Positions 8,701 through 17,136 of a DNA stretch of 64,000 nucleotides are shown piece after piece (the first letter of the stretch is position 1; every line of letters begins with the position of its first letter). The notes below the pieces were generated by a model. It was not told the origin of the DNA and searched no databases. It was given only the letters and a program-made list of their open reading frames with translations. The DNA lies in assembly GCA_009773455.1 (NCBI GenBank), contig WSXU01000014.1:100530-164529 (forward strand). Direction: 5' to 3'. Made by a program: the position numbers and the translations under genes. The DNA comes from Bacteroidota bacterium (GTDB lineage: Bacteria > Bacteroidota > Bacteroidia > Bacteroidales > Lentimicrobiaceae).

Positions 8701-9678
8701 CTTGAAGTAACAGACTGGAATCCTGCGGCCGAAAACATTTTTGGCTATACCCGGGATGAAGTTATGGGCAAACACGCCTTTAACCTGATCGTTCCGTCAC
8801 ATATACAGGATGAAATTGCACGCCTGTCCGAAAGCATCCTGAATCAGGCCGGCGGTCAGCGTAATACCAATGAGAACATCACTAAAAGCGGGCACGCCAT
8901 CATCTGCAACTGGTACAATACTCCGCTTAAGGATACCACAGGGAAGGTGATCGGTCTTGCATCTCTGGTTCAGGATATCACTGAACAAAAGAAACTGGAA
9001 GCCGAACTTGAGCGTTATGTGACAGTACTGGAGAAAAATTATTCTGAATCCAAGATAAAGGTTCAATCCTATTCGCTTGAACTGGAAACCAGAAAAAATG
9101 AGCTGTTGCAGCTTCAGAAGGAGAATCTGCAGTCACAGTTTGAAACCTTGCGTAGTCAGGTAAATCCGCATTTTTTGTTCAACAGCCTGAATGTGCTGAC
9201 TTCTCTTATCAAAATTGAACCAGACCTTGCAGAGCAGTTTACCATTCGTTTGTCAATGGTGTACCGGTATGTACTCGAAAATAAGGATAAAGACCTGGTA
9301 AGCCTTGAGACAGAGTTAGATTTTCTGAAAGCATACACCTTTCTGCTCGACATCCGTTTTTCAGGAAAGATGAAAGTGGTTGTTGACCTGCCCGAAGAAA
9401 AACTACAGCTGAAAGTCGTACCACTTGCCTTGCAGTTACTGATTGAAAATGCGATCAAACACAATACTTTTTCGAAGAAACAACCTTTACAGGTCGATAT
9501 TTATCATGTACTTGATTACCTTGTGGTAGAGAATAACCTTCAGGTCAGGGAATCGCATGTACAGTCAACCGGTGTGGGATTAAACAACATTGCTAGCAGG
9601 TATGCCTATTTTACCGACCGTAAAACTGTTGCCGGTGTTGAAGGAGAAAAGTTTGTGGTGAAAATACCTTTGTTGTAA
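5740..9678 (+). CDS. Membrane-anchored multi-PAS sensor histidine kinase, LytS/YehU type
   Basis: A 1312-residue protein. Six hydrophobic helices lie between about residues 30 and 190, forming a MASE-like membrane sensor module. Seven PAS/PAC units follow, each opening with a variant of ESEEKYRxLxExAxDGI and closing with DITERK-type PAC ends. They start at roughly residues 208, 343, 466, 588, 718, 845 and 968. A coiled coil (about 1085-1130) leads into the His_kinase domain. The phospho-acceptor is His1144 in NPHFLFN, and the N box is LLIENAIKHN. A short glycine-poor ATP lid (GVGLNNI) follows, typical of the LytS family. The next gene, 100 bp away, is a LytTR response regulator, its likely partner. 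The seven PAS units suggest integration of several redox or ligand signals. Confidence 0.92.
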   Translation: MVLNPILKFFRDLETFNQDPEFIRYRESNLRSTFTLVTVLGITTLMLFHVIDLFMGTGDPVALMRVRIFTSAALLVNLMLSLGTRYHYRRKVYTCIGFYLGMAASAMISHYADPQETRYWIGPALLLLVWFAFIPFRFSRQVLHGFFFLILYTGLIWILAPAPADPMHLAGASLFLAGFFALGVILAFYNNQSSATIFSARKAARTSDDRYRILTEHMQDVVWTLDLRTRKFSFISPSVEKLRGFTADEVMRMPFEASFTPQSAEKVSAMLANVVREFQAGKDFTSFAVGELEQYCRDGSTVWIEVAATLITDEKGELAEMLGVSRNITARRKAEQAMRESEEKYRTLISQANDGIFITQDEVFRFVNQAFCDITEYTTTELIGKPFIDLIAPEEVTHLVDIHRRRMAGEKVPDMYSTIGVSKSGRRVNLEFNGSTIEYEGRPASFVIMRDNTEQMKSAALIRESEEKYRSLVERANDGIVILQDGKVRFINQMMARILGYSVDEILDTPFVNFIAPDEREKILEIYHKRQAGEPVPQIYESVLIRKDGNLRPVEFNNGIITYNGTIATQTYIRDITERKAAEQALVESEQRYALAVEGVNEGIFDWNLVTNEVYFSNNYKAIMGLKPDEMKNDLSEWDTRIHPDDREMVLRANRDFISGKSPVYNPEYRLLHRSGEYRWILARGVCLRDESGKAYRMAGSHMDITERRQSEERLRESEARYRSIFDTAADAIFLIDKQSGSIVDVNQPATRIYGFSTEELLSMNIQQLADEPDETIEILDATTRFHFVPLRKSVRKDGQVVLVEISASYFEMAGKPYVIAMVHDITLRKKAEEALRESETKFREITDLLPQLIYELDNRGTITFLNRTGKEMFGITEAQIRKGLQASALVVPEHRDRLMRNFTEVMNLRYSDIENEFLGLRSDGSRFPILVYGSAVLRDGQVTGNRGVVIDITDRKNTEEELRRVNERLTLHFRQTPLAYIEWNEKLEVTDWNPAAENIFGYTRDEVMGKHAFNLIVPSHIQDEIARLSESILNQAGGQRNTNENITKSGHAIICNWYNTPLKDTTGKVIGLASLVQDITEQKKLEAELERYVTVLEKNYSESKIKVQSYSLELETRKNELLQLQKENLQSQFETLRSQVNPHFLFNSLNVLTSLIKIEPDLAEQFTIRLSMVYRYVLENKDKDLVSLETELDFLKAYTFLLDIRFSGKMKVVVDLPEEKLQLKVVPLALQLLIENAIKHNTFSKKQPLQVDIYHVLDYLVVENNLQVRESHVQSTGVGLNNIASRYAYFTDRKTVAGVEGEKFVVKIPLL

Positions 9679-9778
9679 ATCCGTATCATGAGACCGGTTC
9701 ATTTTGATTTCAATGAGGTTATATTCATCAGACTGTGTGCCAAGTTATTACTTTTAATTAATTCAATAAACCATCCCT

Positions 9779-10531
9779 ATGAAAGTTGTCATTATTGAGG
9801 ATGAAGAACTGGCAGCCCGCCGTCTCGAAAGCCTGATCAGGGAATGTGCCCCTGACGCTGAAGTGATTGCCAGACTGGAATCGGTTGAAGATGCCGTTGA
9901 CTGGTTCAGGAACCATCCTTCGCCCGATCTGATCTTCCTTGACATTCACCTGGAAGATGACCTGAGTTTTTCAATTTTTGAGAAAGTAAAGGTCAGTTCA
10001 CCCATCATCTTCACCACGGCGTTCGACGAATATGCCATCCGGGCGTTCAGGATGAAGAGCATCGATTACCTGCTTAAGCCCATTGTTCAGGAAGAGCTGG
10101 CCAGAAGTCTCGAAAAGTACCGGGAGTTCACTGCCGTTAAACAGCAACCCGATATGGATGCTTTGTACAGGATGATTTCATCCGGTGCACCTGCTTATAA
10201 GGAGCGCTTTTCGGTAACGGTAGGGCAGAAGATTAAAAGCTATCCGACATCTGAAATTTCCTGGTTCTATTCGGAAGAGGGTATTACGTTTATGGTGATC
10301 AACGACAATCACCAATACCCCATAGATTTCAGTCTTGATGACCTTGCAGGACAACTGAATCCGAAGGAATATTTCAGGGTAAACCGACAGTTTCTGGTAA
10401 GTCTGGGGTCGATAAAAAATGTCCACATATACCCGAAAAGCCGTCTGAAAATTGAGATTTCACCCCCACCGGACAGGGAAGTATTTGTCAGCCGCGATAA
10501 AGTGACCAGGTTTAAAGAGTGGCTGGGTTAA
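9779..10531 (+). CDS. LytTR-family response regulator
   Basis: A 250-residue protein: receiver domain (1-120) with acidic pocket EDEE at residues 7-10, phospho-acceptor Asp55 in LIFLDIHL, the switch residue in FTTAFDEYA, and Lys in YLLKPI. A LytTR DNA-binding domain follows (about 148-250), starting ERFSVTVGQKIKS, with the conserved FRVNRQFLVS segment. It is the cognate regulator of the upstream LytS-type kinase. LytTR proteins bind short direct repeats as dimers. No target site is obvious nearby. A heptamer repeat array begins about 6 bp after its stop codon. Confidence 0.92.
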   Translation: MKVVIIEDEELAARRLESLIRECAPDAEVIARLESVEDAVDWFRNHPSPDLIFLDIHLEDDLSFSIFEKVKVSSPIIFTTAFDEYAIRAFRMKSIDYLLKPIVQEELARSLEKYREFTAVKQQPDMDALYRMISSGAPAYKERFSVTVGQKIKSYPTSEISWFYSEEGITFMVINDNHQYPIDFSLDDLAGQLNPKEYFRVNRQFLVSLGSIKNVHIYPKSRLKIEISPPPDREVFVSRDKVTRFKEWLG

Positions 10532-10536
10532 ACTTA

Positions 10537-10603
10537 GTTAACAGATAACAATTAACAGTTAACAGTTAACAGTTAGCAGTTAGCAGATAGCAGTTAGCAG
10601 TTA
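10537..10603. repeat. Heptamer tandem repeat array after the LytTR gene
   Basis: About nine units of a 7-bp word (ttaacag, drifting to ttagcag and atagcag) start a few bases after the stop codon at 10529-10531. The rest of the 413-bp spacer to the next gene (10604-10944) shows no recognisable feature. The same repeat type occurs after three other genes in the window. Confidence 0.8.
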
Positions 10604-10944
10604 AGGTATAAATTCATAGGCATTTATCTGATTTTTCAGTATATTTACGTTGATGCCGGGATCAGGTGTTGATAAGCATTTTTGTTGGCTTAATTATTTT
10701 ACATTCATTTCCAGGATTAGGACTCTGTCGTCTAAAAGGTAATCAGCATCAACATAATCAACAGCTCAAATTCTGGCAGTCAGGTATATTGGAAATTTAT
10801 AGGCATCGATGGTTGCAAAGCCATTTTTTTCTCATATTTGTTTAAGGATTGGAATTCAGCTGAGTATCTTTCCGGACCATTTTGACCGATGCTGCCCCGG
10901 AACCACCATCTGTGTTCTTAAAGACCAAATAAACACAACTGCTT

Positions 10945-11652
10945 ATGCTGACCGAAGCGCAGAAACAGTTGCTTCTTCAGGAAAAGGATCAGAACATAGC
11001 GCTGATCTACCTTGCTGAAGAGTACCCTTTGACCGGATTGATGCAATCGGGCAATATGATGATGTGCAGGTTTCAGTCCGATGAAGAGTGGTGCCATTTC
11101 AGCCACAACAGCACTACCCGTTTTATTGATGATTTTTTTGGAAGCCATCCCAGTGGTCAGTATGTGGTAATTTCTGACGATCATGTATTTGACTACGCAA
11201 GAAAACATCATCGGTTGATATGGTCAATCACATGTCACCGGCTGTTTCTGAAAGACTCCGTCACATCCTCTGTTAATAATCTTATTCAACCACTCAGGTC
11301 CGAACACCTGAAGATCGTTTACGATAATTCGAAATACCAGCAGTTTCTGAATCTGAATTACCTTTCTAAAAGACTTGATCTTGGTGGCGGGTATTGTGTG
11401 AATGTGGAGGATAATCCTGTTGGCTGGATGATGACCCACGACGATGGTTCTGTCGGGATGCTTCATGTGCTGGATGATTTCAGGGGGCGGGGCTATGCAA
11501 GGATGCTGGTGAAAGCAATGACGAACAGGGTCAGACAAAAAGGACGTGAGGTCTATGCTCACATTGAACCTTCAAACGAGCCTTCGCTTAAGCTGTTTCT
11601 CAGCCTTGGATTCGAAATCAGGGGTAAGATTACCTGGGCCTTTTTCAGGTAA
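10945..11652 (+). CDS. GNAT acetyltransferase, FR47/glycine N-acyltransferase-like
   Basis: A 235-residue protein. The N-terminal half is poorly conserved and looks like a divergent first lobe. The C-terminal half (about 140-235) is a typical GNAT core. It has NPVGWMMTHDDGSVGMLHV, then FRGRGYARMLVKAM with the acetyl-CoA loop RGxGYA, then HIEPSNEPSLKLFLSLGFE. The N at 'EPSNEPS' and the LGFE end match the FR47/Gly_acyl_tr_C group. The substrate is unknown. The stop codon TAA is itself part of the heptamer array that follows. Confidence 0.8.
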   Translation: MLTEAQKQLLLQEKDQNIALIYLAEEYPLTGLMQSGNMMMCRFQSDEEWCHFSHNSTTRFIDDFFGSHPSGQYVVISDDHVFDYARKHHRLIWSITCHRLFLKDSVTSSVNNLIQPLRSEHLKIVYDNSKYQQFLNLNYLSKRLDLGGGYCVNVEDNPVGWMMTHDDGSVGMLHVLDDFRGRGYARMLVKAMTNRVRQKGREVYAHIEPSNEPSLKLFLSLGFEIRGKITWAFFR

Positions 11653-11706
11653 CAGTTAACAGTTAACAGTTAACAAATAACAAATAACAAATAACAAATA
11701 ACAGAT
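11650..11706. repeat. Heptamer tandem repeat array between the GNAT gene and carB
   Basis: The array reads taacagt x3 and then taacaaa x4 or more. Its first unit contains the TAA stop codon of the GNAT gene. It sits in the 104-bp convergent spacer before carB. Confidence 0.8.
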
Positions 11707-11756
11707 ATCAGATTAAAGGTAACAATTTAATTTTCAATGAAGAATTTAGGGTGAGG

Positions 11757-14700
11757 TCAGTATTCATCCCATGCCGTGATGGCTATGTCGTTGGGTTGCA
11801 ACCTGCATATGGCATAAATGAAAGCGCTGGCGAGCCGGGCATTCGTAATCAGGGGAATGTTAAAGTCAACCGCCGACCGCCTGATCAGATAATCGTTATA
11901 CAGTTCTGATTTTGATAAATCTTTCGGAATATTGATAACCAGATCAATTTTCCGGTTGCGGAGAAATTCCAGGGTATTGGGCTGGGTTTCATCGTCGGGC
12001 CAGAAAAGTGTGGTTGCTTCAACATGATTGTCTGTCAGGAATTTCGCGGATCCTGGTGTTGCATATAGCGTATACCCCCTTTCAACGAGCATACGGGCAC
12101 TTTGCAGCAATTCTATTTTTGACCGGGCATCACCTGTTGAAAGCAGAATGTTTTTCCCAGGTATCCTGTATCCGACCGACAGCATGGCATTCAGCAAGGC
12201 TTCATAATAATTATCTCCCAGGCAGCCAACTTCCCCGGTACTGGCCATTTCAACACCCAGCACCGGATCGGCAGCCTGAAGCCGGGCAAAGGAAAACTGC
12301 GGTGCTTTGATGCCGACATAATCAAGGTCAAAGGCAGACTTTCCCGGTTTCTCGGTTTTCAAACCAAGCATAGCCAGGGTAGCAAGTTCAATCAGATTCA
12401 GTTTTAAAACCTTGGAAACAAAGGGGAAGCTTCTGGATGCACGGAGATTACATTCAATGACCTTGATATCGTTGTCGCGGGCGAGGAACTGCATATTGAA
12501 AGGCCCGGTTATTTCCAGTGCCCGGGCGATATCACGCGAAATACGCTTGATCCGGCGTGCGGTTTCAAAATACATTTTCTGGGCCGGAAAAACGATGGTG
12601 GCATCTCCGGAGTGCACCCCGGCAAACTCAATGTGTTCTGAAATGGCATAGGCAACTATTTCTCCCTTGTCAGCCACCGCATCGATCTCAATTTCCTTGG
12701 CATTCTGAATAAATTCAGAAACCACCACCGGGTATTCCTTTGATACCTTCACGGCAAGCTGAAGATAATAGTCAAGTTCCTGCCGGTTGCTCACAACATT
12801 CATGGCGGCTCCGGAAAGAACATAAGAAGGCCTGATCAACAGCGGGAATCCCACTTCATCTGCAAAACGGTATATCTGAGATATCTCTGTCAGTTCACTC
12901 CATCGGGGCTGATCTATTTTCAACTTGTCGAGCAATGAAGAAAACTTGTGACGGTTTTCTGCCATATCAATGTTTTCGGGTGAAGTGCCCAGGATGGGCA
13001 CTTTCTGCCGGTGAAGACGCATGGCAAGGTTATTGGCAATCTGTCCGCCGGTGCTGATAATCACACCTTTGGGCTGCTCAAGCTCGATGATATCCATGGT
13101 TCGTTCAAAGGAAAGCTCATCAAAATAGAGCCGGTCGCAGGTGTCGTAGTCTGTACTGACGGTTTCCGGATTATAGTTAATCATGATGCCCCTGAATCCT
13201 TCTTTGCGTGCCGTTGTCAGCGCATTAACCGAACACCAGTCAAATTCTACCGAACTACCGATTCTGTATGCTCCGGAGCCCAGAACAATCACAGATTTTC
13301 CATCTTTCTCCGGTTCAATATCATGGGTGCTCCCCGAATAGGTCAGGTAGAGGTAATTCGTTTGTGCCGGGTACTCGGCAGCCAAAGTGTCGATCTGCTT
13401 TATGTAAGGTAAAATCCCTAGTTTTTTGCGGTATGTGCGGATGATCAGTACATCTTCATGAATGTTGCCCTTGCCTTTCAGCACCAGTCGGGCAAGCTGA
13501 AAATCGGAGAATCCTTTCTGCTTGGCCACCAACATCATTTCATGATCTATTTCCAAAGGATCGTTGAATTTATTCAGTGTCAGACTGAGGTCATGGATGA
13601 TTTTCAGTTTCACCAGGAACCAGAGATCGATCCTTGTCAGCTCATGTACCTGCCCGACTGTATAGCCGGCATCAAAAGCGCTGGCAATGGCATAAATGCG
13701 CATATCGGTCGGTTCCGTCAGTGCTTTTTCTATGTCGGGGAACTCCAGATCGCTGTTGCCTGTAAATCCATGGGTTCCTTGCCCTACCATCCGTAAGCCT
13801 TTTTGAATCGCTTCTTCAAAAGTGCGTCCGATGGCCATGATTTCACCAACGCTCTTCATGCTGCTGCCAATCTCTTTCGAAACACCGATAAACTTATTCA
13901 AGTCCCACCGTGGAATTTTAACAACAACATAGTCGAGAGCCGGTTCAAAGAAAGCAGTGGTCGTTTTGGTTACGGCATTCTTTAATTCATGAAGTCCGTA
14001 TCCCAGGGCCAGTTTTGCGGCCACAAATGCCAGCGGGTATCCGGTAGCTTTAGAGGCGAGGGCCGATGATCTCGACAAACGTGCATTGACTTCAATCACC
14101 CGGTAATCCTCACTTTCCGGATCCAGGGCATACTGAACATTACACTCCCCGACAATGCCAACCATTCTGACAATCTGAATGGCAAGGCTCCGCAGTTTAT
14201 GATATTCACGGTTGGTGAGGGTTTGCGAAGGGGCTACTACGATACTCTCACCGGTGTGGATACCCAGCGGGTCGAAATTTTCCATGTTGCAAACCGTGAT
14301 GCAGTTATCGTAACGATCGCGCACAACTTCATATTCCACCTCTTTCCATCCTTTGAGCGACTCTTCAACAAGTATCTGATCCGAGTACGAAAAGGCCCTG
14401 GCCGCCAGATTCCTGAGTTCATCCTGATTGCTGCAGAACCCGGAACCCTGTCCGCCAAGGGTATAGGCGGCCCTGACAATGATCGGGAATCCGAGATTTT
14501 CGGAAACGTTTATGGCATCTTCTATCGTAGTAACAGCATGACTTCTGGGTGTTTTTACATTGATCCGGCGCAGACTGTCGGCAAAGATCTGCCGGTCTTC
14601 TGTATCAATGATTGACTGGATTGGGGTGCCAAGTACCTTAACGCCGTACTTCTCAAAAACACCTGTTTTAAACAGTTCAATCCCGCAGTTCAGAGCAGTC

Positions 14701-14960
14701 TGACCACCAAATGAAAGCAGAACGCCTTCAGGCTTCTCTTTGATGATTACTTTTTCGATGAAAAACGGGGTCACCGGCAGGAAATAAATGCGATCGGCCA
14801 CACCTTCCGAGGTCTGCACCGTGGCAATGTTCGGGTTGATCAGAATCGTGAAAATACCTTCCTCGCGAAGCGCTTTCAACGCCTGGGACCCGCTGTAATC
14901 AAACTCTCCCGCTTCACCGATTTTGAGTGCCCCGGAACCAAGGATAAGTACCTTTTTCAT
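11757..14960 (-). CDS. carB: Carbamoyl-phosphate synthase, large subunit
   Basis: A 1067-residue protein, near the usual 1070. It begins KKVLILGSGALKIGEAGEFDYSG, the classic CarB N-terminus. Two ATP-grasp synthetase halves follow: the first forms carboxyphosphate and the second phosphorylates carbamate. The halves are joined through an oligomerisation region around residues 400-550. The second half opens with IVLGSGAYRIGSSVEFDW. The final ~130 residues form the MGS-like allosteric domain (NILLSTGDARSKIEL, LYATPGSAKFL). With CarA it makes carbamoyl phosphate for pyrimidines and arginine. It lies downstream of carA on the same strand, but about 810 bp of repeats separate them, so co-transcription would have to read through the array. 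Confidence 0.97.
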   Translation of the reverse strand: MKKVLILGSGALKIGEAGEFDYSGSQALKALREEGIFTILINPNIATVQTSEGVADRIYFLPVTPFFIEKVIIKEKPEGVLLSFGGQTALNCGIELFKTGVFEKYGVKVLGTPIQSIIDTEDRQIFADSLRRINVKTPRSHAVTTIEDAINVSENLGFPIIVRAAYTLGGQGSGFCSNQDELRNLAARAFSYSDQILVEESLKGWKEVEYEVVRDRYDNCITVCNMENFDPLGIHTGESIVVAPSQTLTNREYHKLRSLAIQIVRMVGIVGECNVQYALDPESEDYRVIEVNARLSRSSALASKATGYPLAFVAAKLALGYGLHELKNAVTKTTTAFFEPALDYVVVKIPRWDLNKFIGVSKEIGSSMKSVGEIMAIGRTFEEAIQKGLRMVGQGTHGFTGNSDLEFPDIEKALTEPTDMRIYAIASAFDAGYTVGQVHELTRIDLWFLVKLKIIHDLSLTLNKFNDPLEIDHEMMLVAKQKGFSDFQLARLVLKGKGNIHEDVLIIRTYRKKLGILPYIKQIDTLAAEYPAQTNYLYLTYSGSTHDIEPEKDGKSVIVLGSGAYRIGSSVEFDWCSVNALTTARKEGFRGIMINYNPETVSTDYDTCDRLYFDELSFERTMDIIELEQPKGVIISTGGQIANNLAMRLHRQKVPILGTSPENIDMAENRHKFSSLLDKLKIDQPRWSELTEISQIYRFADEVGFPLLIRPSYVLSGAAMNVVSNRQELDYYLQLAVKVSKEYPVVVSEFIQNAKEIEIDAVADKGEIVAYAISEHIEFAGVHSGDATIVFPAQKMYFETARRIKRISRDIARALEITGPFNMQFLARDNDIKVIECNLRASRSFPFVSKVLKLNLIELATLAMLGLKTEKPGKSAFDLDYVGIKAPQFSFARLQAADPVLGVEMASTGEVGCLGDNYYEALLNAMLSVGYRIPGKNILLSTGDARSKIELLQSARMLVERGYTLYATPGSAKFLTDNHVEATTLFWPDDETQPNTLEFLRNRKIDLVINIPKDLSKSELYNDYLIRRSAVDFNIPLITNARLASAFIYAICRLQPNDIAITAWDEY

Positions 14961-15061
14961 GCTCAGAAACTAGGTTATGGTTAATTACGAATTATGAATG
15001 ACGAATTACGAATGACGAATGAAAAATGAGAAGTAGAATTGGATTAAATGAACAAAACAAC

Positions 15062-15745
15062 GATCAAGTCACACCCTCACTCCCTCACATTTTAGAACAC
15101 CGATGACACAGATGAAACGGATTTACACGGAACTATTCGCTTCTTTTCGCCTTCTTCCGCTTAAGTCGCCTTCTTTCGCTCCCTCACACTCTCGCTCCCT
15201 CACATTTCAGAACACCGATGACACAGATGAAACGGATTTACACGGAACTATTCGCTTCCTTTCGCCTTCTTTCACTTAAGTCGCCTTCTTTCGCTCCCTC
15301 ACACTCTCGCTACCTCACATTTCAGACCACCGATGACACTGATGATACGGATTAACACGGAAATAGTCGCTTCTTTTCGCCTTCTTTCGCTTAAGTCGCT
15401 TTTTTTTACTCCCTCACACCCTCACTCCCTCTCATTTCAGAAAACCGATGACACTGATGAAACGGATTTACATGGAAATATTCACTTCCTTTCGCTTAAG
15501 TCGCTTAAGTCGCCTTCTTTCGCTCCCTCCCTTACTCACTCCCTCAAATTATAGAACACGAATGACACGGATGAAACGGATTTACCCGATTTATTCGCTT
15601 TTTTTCGCTCCCTCACTCTCTCACTCTCTCACTCTCTCACTCCCTCACATTTTAGAACACCGATGACACCGATGAAACGGATTAACACAGATCTATTCAC
15701 TTCTTTTCGCCTTTTTTCGCTTAAGTCGCTCTCTCGCTCACTCGT
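15062..15745. repeat. Six-copy ~115-bp tandem repeat between carA and carB
   Basis: A conserved core, (cga)tgacac(a/t)gatgaaacggatt, starts at about 15101, 15216, 15331, 15446, 15560 and 15661, giving spacings of 115, 115, 115, 114 and 101 bp. Each core is followed by ttaacacggaa-type words and then a strongly pyrimidine-rich stretch (ttcgcttcttttcgccttc, tcgctccctcacac). The plus strand is thus almost pure pyrimidine between cores. Short apparent ORFs through the array repeat the same peptide and are not genes. The segment 14961-15061 holds further drifting aattacgaatgac-type words. Confidence 0.92.
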
Positions 15746-15771
15746 CGACTCATTAAATCTTCAAAAAAAAC

Positions 15772-16866
15772 TCAATACTTTAAATTATTCTTATACAGCC
15801 TGACCATCTCAAGAAACTCATCAAACAAATACTCGCTATCGGTCGGGCCACTGGAAGCTTCAGGGTGAAACTGCACCGAGAAGACCGGTTTTTTCCTGTG
15901 CCTGATGCCTTCGTTGGTGCCATCGTTCAGGTTGATAAAAAAGGGTTCCCAGTCCCCGGACAAAGAACCCGGATCAATGGCAAAACCATGATTTTGTGAA
16001 GTGATCAGCGCTTTATTGGTGCCGACCTGCAACACCGGCTGGTTGTGACTTCTGTGCCCGTATTTCAGTTTGAAAGTATCGGCACCTGTGGCCAGGGCAA
16101 GCAGCTGGTTGCCCAGGCAGATGCCAAAAACCGGCTTATCACTTTGCAACGAGCTGGTCAGATGGTTAATTGTGGTATCACACATTTTGGGATCCCCCGG
16201 ACCATTCGATATAAACAAGCCATCAAACTTTTCCTGCCTGTAATCGTAATCCCAGGGTACCCGGATAACCGTATTTCCACGATTCACAAAATGTCTGATG
16301 ATGTTGTATTTTACCCCGCAGTCAACAAGTAGAATCCTTGTATCCCCATTTCCATAAGTGATCACCCTGTCTGTACTCACCTTCGCCACAAGGTTGGTGG
16401 TGTTGGGGTCGCTAAAGCCAGGGTCTGTATTGCCGAAAATAATCTTCCCTGACATGGAACCTTTTTCACGCAGAATTTTCGTCAGGGCCCTGGTGTCGAT
16501 ACCTGATATACCTGGTACCCGTTGTTGTATCAGCCATTCACCCAGACTGAGTCTGGCATTCCAGTGACTGTATTGTTCAGAATAGTCCGAAACGATCAAT
16601 GCACTGATCTGAACACGATTCGATTCAAAATGCCCGGGAAGTCCGTTTACCAGTTGATTGTCCGGAACCCCGTAATTTCCGATCAGCGGATAAGTTGCTA
16701 CCAGTATCTGCCCGCAATACGAGGGATCAGTAAGGCTTTCAGGATATCCGGTCATCGCGGTGTTAAAAACCACTTCCCCTGAAACCGATTCCTCAAACCC
16801 GAAAGAACTTCCGGTAAATTCAACCCCGTTTTCAAGAACCAGCTTTGCTTTTTTCTTAACGGTCAT
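15772..16866 (-). CDS. carA: Carbamoyl-phosphate synthase, small (glutaminase) subunit
   Basis: With the start at ATG 16864-16866 the protein has 364 residues (MTVKKKAKLVLENG), matching the family. An open frame extends 66 codons further upstream (to 17064), but that segment has no CarA character. The N-terminal CPSase_sm_chain domain includes GEVVFNTAMTGYPESLTDPSY. The class I glutamine amidotransferase domain shows the nucleophile elbow GICLGNQLLALA with its Cys and the catalytic HPEAS segment near the C-terminus. It hydrolyses glutamine and passes ammonia to CarB. It is transcribed towards carB across the repeat array. The 270-bp leader (16867-17136) may hold regulation, but I recognise no known element in it. 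Confidence 0.95.
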   Translation of the reverse strand: MTVKKKAKLVLENGVEFTGSSFGFEESVSGEVVFNTAMTGYPESLTDPSYCGQILVATYPLIGNYGVPDNQLVNGLPGHFESNRVQISALIVSDYSEQYSHWNARLSLGEWLIQQRVPGISGIDTRALTKILREKGSMSGKIIFGNTDPGFSDPNTTNLVAKVSTDRVITYGNGDTRILLVDCGVKYNIIRHFVNRGNTVIRVPWDYDYRQEKFDGLFISNGPGDPKMCDTTINHLTSSLQSDKPVFGICLGNQLLALATGADTFKLKYGHRSHNQPVLQVGTNKALITSQNHGFAIDPGSLSGDWEPFFINLNDGTNEGIRHRKKPVFSVQFHPEASSGPTDSEYLFDEFLEMVRLYKNNLKY

Positions 16867-17136
16867 AGGCAATTTTCTGATTGATAAGTCCACATGTTCA
16901 CCGGTCTGTCTGCTGATCGGACATACTCTTTCACTGGCTGTCGTTTGAGCAGACAGCTCGTGATGGATAATGATGGCCTGGTTAACGGAAGAATAGTAAC
17001 ACCTGCGATGCAAAAATAAGCCATATCGGAACGGATCTGACCAGGAACGGGGTTGGGTTATCAACCGGTTTTGTTGATAAAATCCGTAAAGGCATGATTA
17101 AAAGGTGATTATGACAACACTGGCCCCGATAGCAGG

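Noticed and set aside
10809..11018. 69-codon frame before the second GNAT gene
   Set aside because: It overlaps the GNAT start in another frame and has no recognisable character.
15333..15666. Two frames encoding repeated T-D-E-T-D type peptides
   Set aside because: They are produced by the 115-bp repeats and have no independent coding support.
15062..15745. Array considered as CRISPR
   Set aside because: The units are long and similar throughout, with no short constant repeat alternating with unique spacers, and no cas genes are present.
16867..17064. 66-residue N-terminal extension of CarA
   Set aside because: CarA proteins start at the MTVKKKAKLVLENG position; the extension lacks family likeness, so it is treated as leader.
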